Shown: positions 46,422 through 55,627 of the stretch, piece after piece
How the letters are laid out: each line of letters begins with the position of its first letter
Numbering within the stretch: position 1 is the first letter of the stretch
Source of the DNA: Bog-473 sp963745175
GTDB lineage: Bacteria; Actinomycetota; Acidimicrobiia; Acidimicrobiales; RAAP-2
Reading direction: 5' to 3'
Length of the DNA: 64,000 nt
NCBI GenBank assembly: GCA_963745175.1
Contig: CAVUWK010000001.1
Coordinates: 124,001-188,000, forward strand
The notes under the pieces: generated by a model
Seen by the model: the letters and a program-made list of their open reading frames with translations, nothing else
What the model was told of the DNA's origin: nothing
The model's database searches: none
Made by a program: the position numbers and the translations under genes

Positions 46422-48267
46422 CGGCCGCGGCGTCGTGCGAGGTGCTGGTCCGGCGGAGTGCCTCGTGAAGGAGCGGCACGACCTCGTGCCAGTCACCGAC
46501 GATGCCCACGTCGCAGTGCTCGAAGACCGGGGCGCCCGGGTCCTCGTTGACGGCCAGGATGGTGCCCGCGGCGCGCACCCCCACCATGTGGTTGAACTTC
46601 CCGCTGAGACCGATGGCGACGTAGAGGCGCGGGGCGACGGACCGGCCCGTCAGGCCGACCTGACGGGACCGGGGTGCCCAGCCCCGGTCGGTGACCTTCC
46701 GCGTGGCGGCCAGCTCGGCTCCCAGCTCGGCGGCGAGCGGGCTGAGCTGGGCGTACTCATCGGGCGTGACCCCGGTCCCCACGCCGATCACGACCTGGGC
46801 CCGGGCCAGCGTCTCGACGTCGTCGTCCCGCCGCTCGGACAGCACCCGGACCCGTCCCCGCGTCCGGCCCGCCCGCGTCTGCACCGCGGCGGCACCGGCG
46901 CGGCGCGCCGGGGCCGGGAGGACGCCCGGACGCACCGTGGCCATCTGCGTGGTGCTGCGGCAGGTGATGTCGGCCACCAGCGCACCGGCGAAGGCCGGCT
47001 TGGCCGCCACGAGGACGCCGTCGCCGATGGAGAGGGCGATGGCGTCGCCCACCAGCCCCGATCCCGTGGCGGCCGCGGCACGGCCTGCCACCTCACGGCC
47101 GAACGCGGTGCTCGGGGCGAGCACGGCCCACGGAGCGGTCTCCCGCACGTAGGCGGCGAGCGAGTCGGCGACGTCCTCGGCGACCGTCGAGCCCTCGAGC
47201 ACGACCACCACGTCCGCGCCGGCCGCTGCCAAGGGGGCGGGAGGGGTCGGGCCGGGGGAGAGGGCGTGCACCGCGGCGTCGACGTCGGCGGCGAGCCGCG
47301 CCGCGGCGCCGAGCAACTCCGCGGTCACCGTGGGGCGGCCGGGCTCGGCCAGGACGGCGATCACCCGCGCCCGGCTCCGTTCTGCCTGTCGACCGTCACC
47401 GGGGGACGGTGGTTCCGTGTCCGCACCAACGCCTCGGCCCGCAGCAGCGCCAGCGCCCCGGTCCCCGGCTGCGGTCAGGGCTCCCCGTCGGCCCAGCTCG
47501 CGCACGGCCTCCTCGACCTGCGCCGCCACCGGTCCCTCCGGCATGCGCCGAGCGCGCTCGTGCTCCATGGGCCTCGTCGCGCCGACCACCGTGGGGCTCC
47601 CGGCCTCTCCCCAGGGCCCCGATCCGAGGCGGCCGGCGTCCATCCGGGTGAGGCGCGTTGGCGGTACGGCGGCCCGGCCTGCGGGATCCACCTTGCAGGG
47701 GTCGCAGAGCCGCTCGGCCACCGACAGGACCGCGGGCAGCGCGATCTCCACCTCCTGCGTCCCGTCGTCGTGCTCGAGCTGGAGCCGCCAGATCGGGCCC
47801 AGGTCCTCCAGCTGGCGCACGCCGCTGGCGAAGGGGAGGTCGAGCAGCTCGGCCAGCTCGGGTCCCACCTGGCCGGTCTCCCCGTCGATGGAGTTCCGGC
47901 CGAGCAGCACGAGGTCGAAGGGACCGGCCGCGCGCAGCACGGCGGCGAGGGCGCGTGCCGTGGCCAGGGTGTCGGAGCCGGCGAAGGCCGGGTCGCAGGC
48001 GTGGAGCCCCGAGTCCGCTCCCCAGGCCACCGCCTCCCGCAGGACGTCCTCAGCGCCCGGGGGCCCGAGCGTGACCACGGTGCACGTGCCGCTGCTGTCC
48101 CGGGCGAGGGCGACCCCCTGGGCCACGGCCCGCCGGCAGTACGGGTTCATCTCGACGCCCACGCCCGTACGCACCAGCCGGCCGTCCTGGAGGTGGAGCG
48201 ACTCGGCGAGCGGGACCTGCTTGGCGAGGGAGGCGATCCGCAGCGGATCGCCCGGCGCCCGGCTCAC
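46414..48267 (-). CDS. Fused electron-transfer flavoprotein (EtfB-EtfA)
   Basis: The product has about 617 residues combining two normally separate subunits. Residues about 1-260 are the beta chain (SLAKQVPLAESLHL, EMNPYCRRAVAQG, DLVLLGRNSIDGETGQVGPELAELL). After a Gly/Ala-rich linker, the C-terminal half is the alpha chain, ending with the FAD-binding domain (LYVAIGLSGKFNHMVGVRAAGTILAVN). ETFs carry electrons from acyl-CoA dehydrogenases to the quinone pool. GTG start 48267; a short upstream ATG frame is ignored. Fusion is known in a few lineages. It lies just downstream of the gamma-glutamyltransferase, 31 bases apart, probably one transcript. Confidence 0.87.
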   Translation of the reverse strand: MSRAPGDPLRIASLAKQVPLAESLHLQDGRLVRTGVGVEMNPYCRRAVAQGVALARDSSGTCTVVTLGPPGAEDVLREAVAWGADSGLHACDPAFAGSDTLATARALAAVLRAAGPFDLVLLGRNSIDGETGQVGPELAELLDLPFASGVRQLEDLGPIWRLQLEHDDGTQEVEIALPAVLSVAERLCDPCKVDPAGRAAVPPTRLTRMDAGRLGSGPWGEAGSPTVVGATRPMEHERARRMPEGPVAAQVEEAVRELGRRGALTAAGDRGAGAAAGRGVGADTEPPSPGDGRQAERSRARVIAVLAEPGRPTVTAELLGAAARLAADVDAAVHALSPGPTPPAPLAAAGADVVVVLEGSTVAEDVADSLAAYVRETAPWAVLAPSTAFGREVAGRAAAATGSGLVGDAIALSIGDGVLVAAKPAFAGALVADITCRSTTQMATVRPGVLPAPARRAGAAAVQTRAGRTRGRVRVLSERRDDDVETLARAQVVIGVGTGVTPDEYAQLSPLAAELGAELAATRKVTDRGWAPRSRQVGLTGRSVAPRLYVAIGLSGKFNHMVGVRAAGTILAVNEDPGAPVFEHCDVGIVGDWHEVVPLLHEALRRTSTSHDAAAVS

Positions 48268-48298
48268 CCGGCGGCGGCCACGCCGACCCGGCGCGTCA

Positions 48299-49936
48299 TC
48301 AGCGGCCCACCGCGTCGCCCGAGGGGCTCCGCGGGTCCGACGCCCCGACGAGGCGCCGGCCGCCTGCCGCCTCTCGCTCCACCGCGATGATCTGGGCGCA
48401 GCCGACGGCCACCGGGTCGAAGGCGCTGATCGTCTGCACCCGGTGGCCCTTGCCGGCGAGCCCGCCCTGCCACGCCGGCGGCGCATCCGCCTCCATCAGC
48501 ACCGTGAGATCCTCGCCCCACCAGAGCCGGAAGGGCCCCGCCGACGGCGCGTCGAGGGTGAGCCGGGGCGCGGTGATGGCGGTGGCCGGATCCTGGCCGG
48601 TCCGCAGCAGGCGCGCCAGGAGCTGGACGATGATCTGCGGCTGGGCGTCGCCGCCCATGGCCCCCACCAGATGCGACAGCGCACCTTCGGCGCCGGTCAC
48701 GAGCATCGGGGAGAGGGTGTGCGGGGGCCGCAGGCCGGGCCTGACCTCGGCCGGATGGCCCGGCTCGAGCGAGAAGCCCACGCCGCGGTTGTGCAGGAAG
48801 ACGCCGGTGTTGGGCTCGACGAGATGCGAGCCGAAGTCGAGCGCGTTCGATTGCGTGAGCGACACGCCGAGGCCGTCGGCGTCGAGCGCGCAGAGGTGTG
48901 TGGTGTCCCCGTCGCCGAAGCGGGCCACGTCGGGACCCACCGTGCCGCCACCGGGCGCGACGTCGGGTGGCGCCATCGACAGCGCGTCGACCCGCTCCGC
49001 GGCGGCGGCCAGCCGTTCGGGGTCGAGGAGCGCAGCGCCGTCCGCACCGTCGAAGAGCAGCGCCGGGCGGTCGTGGCCGACGGCGCGCCATGTCTCGACG
49101 AGGAGATGGGCCCACTGCGGATCGTCGGGCTCGGACCCGAGACCGGCGGCCTCGGCCACCGCGGCGCCGGCGAGCGTCAGGTAGCCCTGCGACGGGGGCG
49201 GCACGGTCCACAGGTCGTGGCCCCAGGCTCTGGTCCGCAGCGGAGGGCACCACGACGCCGCGCTGGTCGCGAAGTCGGACGGCGCGAAGTGGCCGCCGCC
49301 CAGCTCGAGCAGGCCCCGGCCGAACTCACCCTGGTAGAAGCCGTCGCGGCCGTGGAGCGCGATGGCGCGCAGCGTGCGGGCCACCCCGGGGACGCGCACC
49401 GTCTGTCCGATTTCGAGCGGCCCTCCCGGGCAGAGTTCGCCCGCCCCGGGCAGAGCGTGGACGAGGTGGCTGGCCAGCGCCAGCATGATGGAGGCGGCAA
49501 AGCCCTCCGAGGCGAGCTCGATCGCGGGAGCCAGGACGTCCTCGAGCGGGAGCCGCCCGTGGCGCTCGTGCAGGGCGAGCCAGCCGTCGACGGCACCGGG
49601 CACCTGCACGCTGCGCACGTCGCCCCGCAACGGCATGGTCGCCATCCCCTCGGCGCGCATCCGGGCCGGGTCGGACCCCGCGCCGGCGCGCCCGACCGAG
49701 AGGAGCGCCTCGGGTGGCGACCCCGGCGGCGAGATCATGGCCAGCACGTCGCCGCCCAGGCCGCACAGGTGTGGGCCGACGACCGCCATCGCCGCTCCCG
49801 TCCCCACGGCGGCGTCGGCGGCCGAGCCACCCCGGGCCAGGAGGCCGATGCCGGCCGAGGCGGCCAGCTGGTCGGCCGCCGCCACCATGCCGCGCAGCCC
49901 CGTGCGCGGGCCGAAGGGGGCGAGGGGGAGTGTCAT
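48299..49936 (-). CDS. Gamma-glutamyltransferase
   Basis: The 545-residue product of the Ntn-hydrolase family is made as a precursor that cleaves itself before a Thr. The cleavage/nucleophile site GDTTHLCALDADG (about residue 345) and the following SLTQSNALDFGS are conserved. The N-terminus (GLRGMVAAADQLAASAGIGLLARGGSAADAAVG) matches the large-subunit start. No signal peptide is obvious, so it is probably cytoplasmic. In a mycothiol-producing actinobacterium it may act on gamma-glutamyl compounds other than glutathione. It is divergent from the 50052 gene, 115 bases apart. Confidence 0.9.
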   Translation of the reverse strand: MTLPLAPFGPRTGLRGMVAAADQLAASAGIGLLARGGSAADAAVGTGAAMAVVGPHLCGLGGDVLAMISPPGSPPEALLSVGRAGAGSDPARMRAEGMATMPLRGDVRSVQVPGAVDGWLALHERHGRLPLEDVLAPAIELASEGFAASIMLALASHLVHALPGAGELCPGGPLEIGQTVRVPGVARTLRAIALHGRDGFYQGEFGRGLLELGGGHFAPSDFATSAASWCPPLRTRAWGHDLWTVPPPSQGYLTLAGAAVAEAAGLGSEPDDPQWAHLLVETWRAVGHDRPALLFDGADGAALLDPERLAAAAERVDALSMAPPDVAPGGGTVGPDVARFGDGDTTHLCALDADGLGVSLTQSNALDFGSHLVEPNTGVFLHNRGVGFSLEPGHPAEVRPGLRPPHTLSPMLVTGAEGALSHLVGAMGGDAQPQIIVQLLARLLRTGQDPATAITAPRLTLDAPSAGPFRLWWGEDLTVLMEADAPPAWQGGLAGKGHRVQTISAFDPVAVGCAQIIAVEREAAGGRRLVGASDPRSPSGDAVGR

Positions 49937-50051
49937 GGGTGAGCCAGTATGCCCCGACGCGCACGACGCTCGGGCGTGGCCCCTGATTCGAAGGCGCCTG
50001 GTCGGGGTAATCGTCGTGTACGGACCGAGCGATGGCTGCGAGGAGGTCACG

Positions 50052-50342
50052 ATGGCCACGACGAAGACGAAGCAGAAGGAAGGCGGGCTCAGCACCGCCG
50101 AGAAGGACGAGCTGCCCGGCAAGGACTTCGCCTTCCCCAAGAAGCGCAAGGAGCCGCTGACCGACGCGCGCCACGTCCGCAACGCCATCGCCCGCTTCGA
50201 TCAGGTCGAGGGCGTCACCGACAAGGAACGTGACGAGGCGTGGCGGCGCATCCTCCGCGCGGCGAAGCGGTACGGCGTCGAGGTCAACGAGGAGAGCTGG
50301 CGTGAGCTCGTTGCCGGCGGGAAGGCGAAGAAGAAGGGCTGA
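50052..50342 (+). CDS. DUF6582 family small protein
   Basis: The 96-residue product is Lys-rich at both ends and contains the characteristic FAFPKKRKEPLTDARHVRNAIARFDQVEGV, of which the first part (FPKKRKEPLTD) is the most diagnostic, followed by a YGVEV ending segment. The family is common in actinobacteria and phages; its role is unknown. ATG 50052 follows a perfect AGGAGG by five bases. It converges with the dehydrogenase gene, 33 bases apart. Confidence 0.88.
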   Translation: MATTKTKQKEGGLSTAEKDELPGKDFAFPKKRKEPLTDARHVRNAIARFDQVEGVTDKERDEAWRRILRAAKRYGVEVNEESWRELVAGGKAKKKG

Positions 50343-50375
50343 CAGCGGGGCCGTCGCCGGCGGCGGCCGGGACCC

Positions 50376-51462
50376 TCAGATGACCACGACCGAGCGCAGC
50401 ACCTCGCCGCGCTGCATGCGGGCGAACGCGGCCTCCACCTCGTCGATGCCGATGGTCTCGCTGACGAAGCGGTCGAGATCGAGCCGCCCGTCCAGATAGA
50501 GGTCGACGAGCATCGGGAAGTCGCGCGAGGGGAGGCAGTCGCCGTACCAGCTCGGCTTCAGCGCGCCGCCCCGCCCGAAGAACTCGATCATCGGGAGGTC
50601 GATGCGCATGTCTGGCGTGGGGACCCCCACCTGCACCAGCGTCCCCGCGAGGTCCCGGGCCAGGAAGGCCTGCTCCATCACGGCGGGATTCCCGACGGCC
50701 TCGATGCAGACGTCGGCACCGTTGCCGCCCGTGAGGTCCTTGATCGCCTCCACCGGATCGGTGGCGCCGGCGTCGACCGTGTGCGTGGCACCGAACGAGG
50801 TGGCGAGCTCGAGCTTCCCGGGGTCGAGGTCGACGGCGATGATGGTGGCCGCCCCGGCGAGCTTCGACCCGGCGACGGCGGCACACCCGACGCCGCCGCA
50901 GCCGAAGACGGCCACGGAATCGCCCAGGCCGACCTGTCCCGTGTACATGGCCGCACCGATGCCCGCCATCACGCCGCAGCCCGAGCAGTCCGACAGCTTC
51001 CGGCCGCGCGGCCGGGTTGACCTTCGTGCACTGGCCCGCCGCCACCAGCGTCCGCTCCGCGAAGGCGCCGATGCCGAGCGCGGGGGAGAGCGGCGTGCCG
51101 TCGGCCAGCGTCATCTTCTGTGTGGCGTTGTGCGTCGCGAAGCAGTACCAGGGCTTCCCTCGCCGGCACGCCCGGCACTCGCCGCACACCGCCCGCCAGT
51201 TCAGGACGACGAAGTCGCCGGGCGCCAGGTCGGTGACGTCGGGCCCGACCGCTTCGACGACGCCGGCGGCCTCGTGGCCGAGCAGGAAGGGGAAGTCGTC
51301 GTTGATCCCGCCCTCCCGGTAGTGCAGGTCCGTGTGGCACACCCCGCACGCCTTGACGGCGACGACCGCCTCTCCCGGCCCGGGGTCGGGCACCACGATC
51401 GTCTCGAGCGTGACGGGTGCACCCTTCTCCAGCGAGACCACACCGCGCGTCTCGGTTCCCAT
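50376..51462 (-). CDS. Mycothiol-type zinc alcohol/formaldehyde dehydrogenase (one frameshift)
   Basis: The product has about 362 residues of the medium-chain dehydrogenase superfamily. Catalytic-zinc residues: VCHTDLHYREGG and GHEAAGVVEAVG. The structural-zinc site is CGECRACRRGKPWYC. The nucleotide-binding motif is VFGCGGVGCAAV. The closest family known to me is S-(hydroxymethyl)mycothiol dehydrogenase (MscR), which detoxifies formaldehyde. The frame breaks near 51000: removing one base in a GGG/C run gives LLGCGVMAG. Start ATG 51462; the in-frame ATG ten codons upstream (51492) is possible. Confidence 0.88.
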
Positions 51463-51511
51463 GCCCGCTCCTCCCCGTCGACGAGCCCACATGATGCCCG
51501 ATCCGGGAGGG

Positions 51512-51943
51512 TCAGTCGGGGGCCACGAAGATGCAGAAGGGGTGCCCGTCGGGGTCGGCGTAGACGTAGAGCTCCTCGTCCGGGTCGTCGGCGCGGTCGA
51601 GGAGGAGGCGGGCCCCCAGAGCGAGCGCCCGCTCGTGCTGGAGCCGCAGCGCCGACCCGTCCGGGACGGTCAGGTCGAGGTGCAGCTGCTGGGGCGTCCC
51701 GGCCCCGGGCCAGGTCGAGTGGGGGAGCTCGGCGACCTGCTGGAAGGCGACCCGGGGCGCCCCGGACGGATGGGCGAGGACGATGTAGTCCAGCCCCTTC
51801 GGGTCGTCTTCCCCGTCGGGTGGTGCCTCGTCGCCGGCCCTGTACTCGTAGCCCAGCAGCTCCCGATAGAACTCGGCCAGCCGGCGGGCGTCGGTGCTGT
51901 CGAGGACGACCTGCCCCAGTGCCGGGAACGCGGGATCGGTCAT
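51512..51943 (-). CDS. VOC (glyoxalase/bleomycin-resistance) family protein
   Basis: The 143-residue product has one vicinal-oxygen-chelate fold: VVLDSTDARRLAEFYRELLGYEY at the start and YADPDGHPFCIFVAPD at the end, the repeated beta-alpha-beta-beta-beta units of the family. Such proteins include glyoxalases, dioxygenases and resistance proteins. Metal ligands (Glu/His) are only partly visible, so the function is open. Start ATG 51943; a start about 11 codons upstream is possible. It lies upstream of the dehydrogenase gene, 49 bases apart. Confidence 0.85.
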   Translation of the reverse strand: MTDPAFPALGQVVLDSTDARRLAEFYRELLGYEYRAGDEAPPDGEDDPKGLDYIVLAHPSGAPRVAFQQVAELPHSTWPGAGTPQQLHLDLTVPDGSALRLQHERALALGARLLLDRADDPDEELYVYADPDGHPFCIFVAPD

Positions 51944-52031
51944 GCGGGCTGATCCTAGAGGCGCTCCGCGCGGCACCCTCCTCGGCGCGGCGCTCCCGTA
52001 CGCCCCACCGGCCCGGCCCTATCGTGACCCA

Positions 52032-52935
52032 ATGGCTGCGGGCTATGTCGAGGTTCCCGAGGGTTGGCGGCGCCTGGGCAGTCGCGGCTTCGGTCCCTTC
52101 GTCACACGGGAGGTCTTCCGCCGCCCCGACGGCACCCGCGTCGTGTGGGATTCCCGCTGGCACCGCAAGCACGCCGGCCGGGTGACCGGCGGTTCGACGT
52201 GGTGGGCACCCTTCGCCATGGCGTGGTGGATCGGCGTGCTGTTCGCCATCGGGTCGATCTGCTTCGCGCTGGGCTCCTTCCCGCTCTACGCGACCAGCGT
52301 CGGGACCACTCCGGACAACATCACCTACTTCATCGGATCGATCTTCTTCACCACGGCCGCCTTCCTGCAGTACACGGAGGCCGCGTCCGCACCGACTGCC
52401 GTCGTCGAACCGCGCCGCAAGGGTGCTTGCGTCGTTGCTGCGGATCCGGCACCGGCGGATCGACTGGTGGGCCTCTGGCATCCAGTTGATCGGCACGCTG
52501 TGGTTCAACCGGACGACGCTGAGCGCCCTCCTCGTCGGGCTGGGCGCGTCGTCGAAGCACCACCCGGTGTGGCGCCCCGACGCGCTCGGCTCCGTCTGCT
52601 TCCTCGTTGCGAGCTGGCTGGCCTGGGTCGAGGAGTGCCACGGGCCGTTCGCCTGGCGGCCGGACCGCATCTCGTGGCGGATCACCGCCCTCAACCTGGT
52701 GGGCTCGGTCGCCTTCGGCGTGTCGGCGGTGGCCTCCTACGTCACGTCGAGCGGCCAGCTCCTCAGCCTGGCGCTGACGAACCTCGGCACGTTCGTGGGC
52801 GCCGTCTGCTTCCTCGTCGGCGCCGTGCTGCTGCTCCCCGAGCGCACGATGGCGGGTCCGGTTGCCGAGCCCGAGCCCACGCCGGGTCCCGACCCCGGTT
52901 CGGAGCCGGTCCGCCCGGTCGGCACGGTCACCTGA
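52032..52935 (+). CDS. YrhK-like domain membrane protein (one frameshift)
   Basis: The product has about 300 residues with six to seven hydrophobic segments. The N-terminus (about residues 1-45) is a soluble Arg-rich domain. The membrane part contains two similar blocks, YFIGSIFFTTAAFLQY and FVGAVCFLVGAVLLL, typical of YrhK-like repeats. The tail is Pro/Glu-rich. The frame breaks near 52420, where removing one base joins EPRRKG to LASLLRIRHRR. The stop codon lies inside a tandem repeat (52925-52959). Function unknown; probably a membrane sensor or scaffold. Confidence 0.75.
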
Positions 52936-52959
52936 ACCTCGGTCACCTGAACCTCGGTC
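52925..52959. repeat. Tandem 15-bp repeat containing a stop codon
   Basis: Two perfect copies of CGGTCACCTGAACCT (52925-52939 and 52940-52954) are followed by a partial third (CGGTC, 52955-52959). The first copy holds the TGA stop of the preceding gene, and the second would repeat it. It probably arose by slippage. Copy number may vary between strains without affecting the protein. Confidence 0.8.
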
Positions 52960-52980
52960 GTGAAGTCAGAACCTGGACGC

Positions 52981-53907
52981 TCAGCGGGTGCCGTCGTCGG
53001 CACGGAGGCGAACGAGCACAGGGGCGAACGAGTCGATGTCGCGCACGCTGTAGTAGCTGAATCCCCAGCGCTCCCGGCACGCCTGCAGGTGCTGCGCGAT
53101 CTCGGCGTGCGTCCCGACGCAGAGGAACGGGGTCGACAACGCGTCGGACACGTCCATCCCGATACGCCCGGCGATCTCGGCGGTGGCGTGCACTCGGTCG
53201 TCCGTGATCACGACCGCTTGGACGAGCGCGTGCAGCTCCATGGTGTCCCAGCGCCCTCCCGCCTCTCTCCGCATCCACTCGATGGTGGTATCGAGGCGGG
53301 ACGTTTCCCAGCGGACGTCGTGGTGCTGCCCGTCCTCTCGGGTCCGACCGAGCATGGTGGGAGCGACGATGTCGGCGTGGCGGACGGCGTGGGCCAGCGC
53401 GTTCCTCCCGTTCACGGCGACGAGGAAGGGCACGTGCTCCTGCTGCGGCGCCAGCGTGACCGCTTCGTCGAGCCGGTAGTGGTCCCCGCGGAAGGACACC
53501 GGGCCACCGTCGAGCAACGCGCGGAGGATCTCGACCGACTCGGCCAGCCGCGCCTTGCGGGTCGCGGGCGGGTCGAACGGCTGGCCCATGGCGGCGTACT
53601 CCGTGAAGCTGTGCCCGGCCCCGAGGCCCACCTCCAGCCGGCCACCGCTCAGCTGGTCGAGTGTCGCCACCTCCTGGGCCAGCGTCACCGGGTGGTGCAG
53701 GTCGTTGTTGAGCACCAGGGTGCCGAGGCGGATGCGCTCAGTGGTGACGGCGGCCCCGGCCAGGCAGACGAGCGCGGACGGCTCGGCTCCGACGTGATCG
53801 CCGACCTGGAAGACGTCGAAGCCGGCGTCCTCCGCGGCACGAGCGGTGCGGAGGACCTCCTGAAGCTCCGTGGCAGTGGACTGGAGACCGAAGCGGAAGG
53901 GCCGCAC
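52981..53907 (-). CDS. LLM-class F420-dependent oxidoreductase
   Basis: The 308-residue product is a TIM-barrel of the luciferase-like monooxygenase class. Features: DAGFDVFQVGDHV, TLVLNNDLHHPVTLAQEVATLDQLSGGRLEVGLGAG (the DxxSGGRxxxGxGxG block), and a C-terminal CVGTHAEIAQHLQ. In actinobacteria this group usually uses coenzyme F420 rather than FMN and reduces or dehydrogenates organic substrates. ATG 53907. It is divergent from the SpoIIAA-like gene, 135 bases apart. Confidence 0.92.
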   Translation of the reverse strand: MRPFRFGLQSTATELQEVLRTARAAEDAGFDVFQVGDHVGAEPSALVCLAGAAVTTERIRLGTLVLNNDLHHPVTLAQEVATLDQLSGGRLEVGLGAGHSFTEYAAMGQPFDPPATRKARLAESVEILRALLDGGPVSFRGDHYRLDEAVTLAPQQEHVPFLVAVNGRNALAHAVRHADIVAPTMLGRTREDGQHHDVRWETSRLDTTIEWMRREAGGRWDTMELHALVQAVVITDDRVHATAEIAGRIGMDVSDALSTPFLCVGTHAEIAQHLQACRERWGFSYYSVRDIDSFAPVLVRLRADDGTR

Positions 53908-54042
53908 CGGGCCGACGATACCGAGCCGCGGGCGCCGTCACGGCTGGCCGGGGAGACGCTTGCCACTGTCGGCGTCGCGGTCCACAGTGAGGAGCGGCCC
54001 GGTGCGCCGATCACCGGCCGACTGCCGACGGAGGGAGAGGTC

Positions 54043-54417
54043 ATGCTCGAGAAGATCGACAGCCCGGACACGGTGCTGGCCGTCGAGGTGGTCGGCAAGC
54101 TGGCGAAGGAGGACTACGAGACCGTCCTCGTCCCGGGGCTCCGCGCCCTGCTCGACGGTCCGGGCGAGATCCGCTGCGTCTTCGTGTTCGGCGACGGGTA
54201 CACCGGCTTGACGGTGGGTGGCACCGTCGAGGACTCCAAGCTGTACTTCTCCGAGCTCGTGCACCGGGATCTCTCCAAGTGGAAGCGGTGCGCCGTCGTG
54301 ACGAACCACGACTGGCTGCGCCACGCCATCTCGGTGTTCCGCTTCATGATGCCGGGCGAGGTCGAGTGCTTCGAACCGTCACAGGTGCGGGCGGCCGTGG
54401 AGTGGGCCGCGGCCTGA
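54043..54417 (+). CDS. SpoIIAA-like (STAS/SEC14-type) protein
   Basis: The 124-residue product matches the SpoIIAA-like family (the STAS/SEC14-like group typified by PF11964): VLAVEVVGKLAKEDYETVLVPGLRALL, then RCVFVFGDGYTGLTVGGTVEDSKLYFSEL, and RCAVVTNHDWLRHA. These small proteins are often stress- or membrane-associated and have no known enzyme activity. ATG 54043 follows GGAGGGAGAGG. It is convergent with the small membrane gene. Confidence 0.85.
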   Translation: MLEKIDSPDTVLAVEVVGKLAKEDYETVLVPGLRALLDGPGEIRCVFVFGDGYTGLTVGGTVEDSKLYFSELVHRDLSKWKRCAVVTNHDWLRHAISVFRFMMPGEVECFEPSQVRAAVEWAAA

Positions 54418-54438
54418 CAGCGGCGGGCGCGGACGCTG

Positions 54439-54659
54439 TTACGAGCGGGAGCGCGCCTCCGCCCTCGATACGTGCTGATGAACAGGAACGCGGCGGCTAC
54501 CAGCGGCAGCAGGATGGCGCCCACCCAGCGCTGGCCCGCCAGGAGGAAGGCCAGACCCACGATGGCGCCGGTGGCCACCGCCAGCTCGGGCGTGTCACCG
54601 ACCAGGAAGTCCCACCAGAAGTGGCCGAAGGCCCGGATCGCCCGCGTCACGACCGTCAT
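54439..54659 (-). CDS. Small membrane protein, 3' end frameshifted
   Basis: The first ~65 residues (MTVVTRAIRAFGHFWWDFLVGD, then a hydrophobic pair of segments with GLAFLLAGQRWVGAILLPLVAAAFLFIS) form a plausible two-helix membrane protein. The literal frame runs on to 54114, antisense to the SpoIIAA-like gene, which is unlikely to be real. In another frame a stop at 54439-54441 would end the protein after a basic RRRSRS-type tail. It lies ten bases after the COG4280-type gene on the same strand. The end coordinate is an inference. Confidence 0.5.
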
Positions 54660-54669
54660 GGTGCCGCCT

Positions 54670-55482
54670 TCACGGGACAGCCTTCTCGGACTTCTCGGTG
54701 ACCGGCGCCGGGAGCTTCGTGCGCATGAACGCGGTGAAGGCGAAGTAGACGACGACGAAGAATCCCACCAGCACCGGGATGGCCAGGTCGTCGCCCGGCC
54801 AGTGCACCCCCGCGCCTTCGCCGACCCAGAACACGCCGAAGCTCGTCAGCATGACGCCGACCAGCGTCTTGATGGTGTTCTCGGGGACCTCGCTCAGCTG
54901 GCGCGCCACGAGCAGGCCGACGATGGCCACCAGGACCGCCGCCGCCGCGGCGGCCAGCGCGGCCAGGCCGAGCCGGTGCTGCGCGGCGCCGAGGCTGATC
55001 ACGATCAGCACCACCTCGGTGCCCTCGAGGAAGACGCCCTTGAAGGCCACCGCGAACCCCACGCCGTCACGTCCGCCGTGTCGCAAGCCGTCGCTCCCGC
55101 CGGGCGTCCCCGGGGATCCCGCTGCCGCGTCCTCGGCGCTGAGCTCGGCCACGGTCTCGGCGTAGATCTTGTCCTCGTCGTGCGGGGCCTTGTGGCCGCT
55201 CGCCCGCAGGATGGCCTTGCGCAGCCAGGACAGGCCGAGCACGAGCAGCAGCGCCCCCACCACGACCCGCAGTGCGTCGATCGGGATGTAGCGGACGAGC
55301 GGCACGCCCACCGCGACGACCAGGACCCCGAGCACCACGATGGCCGCCGCGGCGCCCTCCAGAGCCGAGCGCCAGCCCCGGCTGACGCCGGCGGCCACCA
55401 CGATGGTCAGCGCCTCGACCATCTCCACCAGGCTGGCCGCGAACACGGCCAGGACCAGGACGAGGGTGGAAGAAGTGTGCAT
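54670..55482 (-). CDS. FTR1-like membrane protein (COG4280 group)
   Basis: The 270-residue product has about seven membrane helices. It carries an internal repeat of a REGLE-like motif: SLVEMVEALTIVVAAG near residue 18 and FKGVFLEGTEVVLIVISLG near residue 147. A hydrophilic loop (HKAPHDEDK, about residue 97) separates the halves. The two Glu-rich helices resemble the metal-permease core of FTR1/EfeU, but no periplasmic partner gene is nearby. It probably transports a metal ion or acts as a membrane oxidoreductase subunit. ATG 55482. The small membrane gene follows 10 bases downstream. Confidence 0.75.
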   Translation of the reverse strand: MHTSSTLVLVLAVFAASLVEMVEALTIVVAAGVSRGWRSALEGAAAAIVVLGVLVVAVGVPLVRYIPIDALRVVVGALLLVLGLSWLRKAILRASGHKAPHDEDKIYAETVAELSAEDAAAGSPGTPGGSDGLRHGGRDGVGFAVAFKGVFLEGTEVVLIVISLGAAQHRLGLAALAAAAAAVLVAIVGLLVARQLSEVPENTIKTLVGVMLTSFGVFWVGEGAGVHWPGDDLAIPVLVGFFVVVYFAFTAFMRTKLPAPVTEKSEKAVP

Positions 55483-55627
55483 CTCGACCGCAGAAACTAC
55501 CGGCGCCGCCTCCCACCGCCCGACCCCGGGGCCCCGGCGGTAGTGTGCGGGTCACTGACCAGGATGTCCGCGTCGGGCGTCCTGTGCGGTATCAAGGTCC
55601 AGGGAGGGCGTTGCATGGGTCCGTTGC

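Noticed and set aside
46435..48390. 651-codon plus-strand frame and the 870-codon frame starting at 47330
   Set aside because: Both are antisense shadows of the ETF and gamma-glutamyltransferase genes, with unnatural Gly/Arg/Pro composition.
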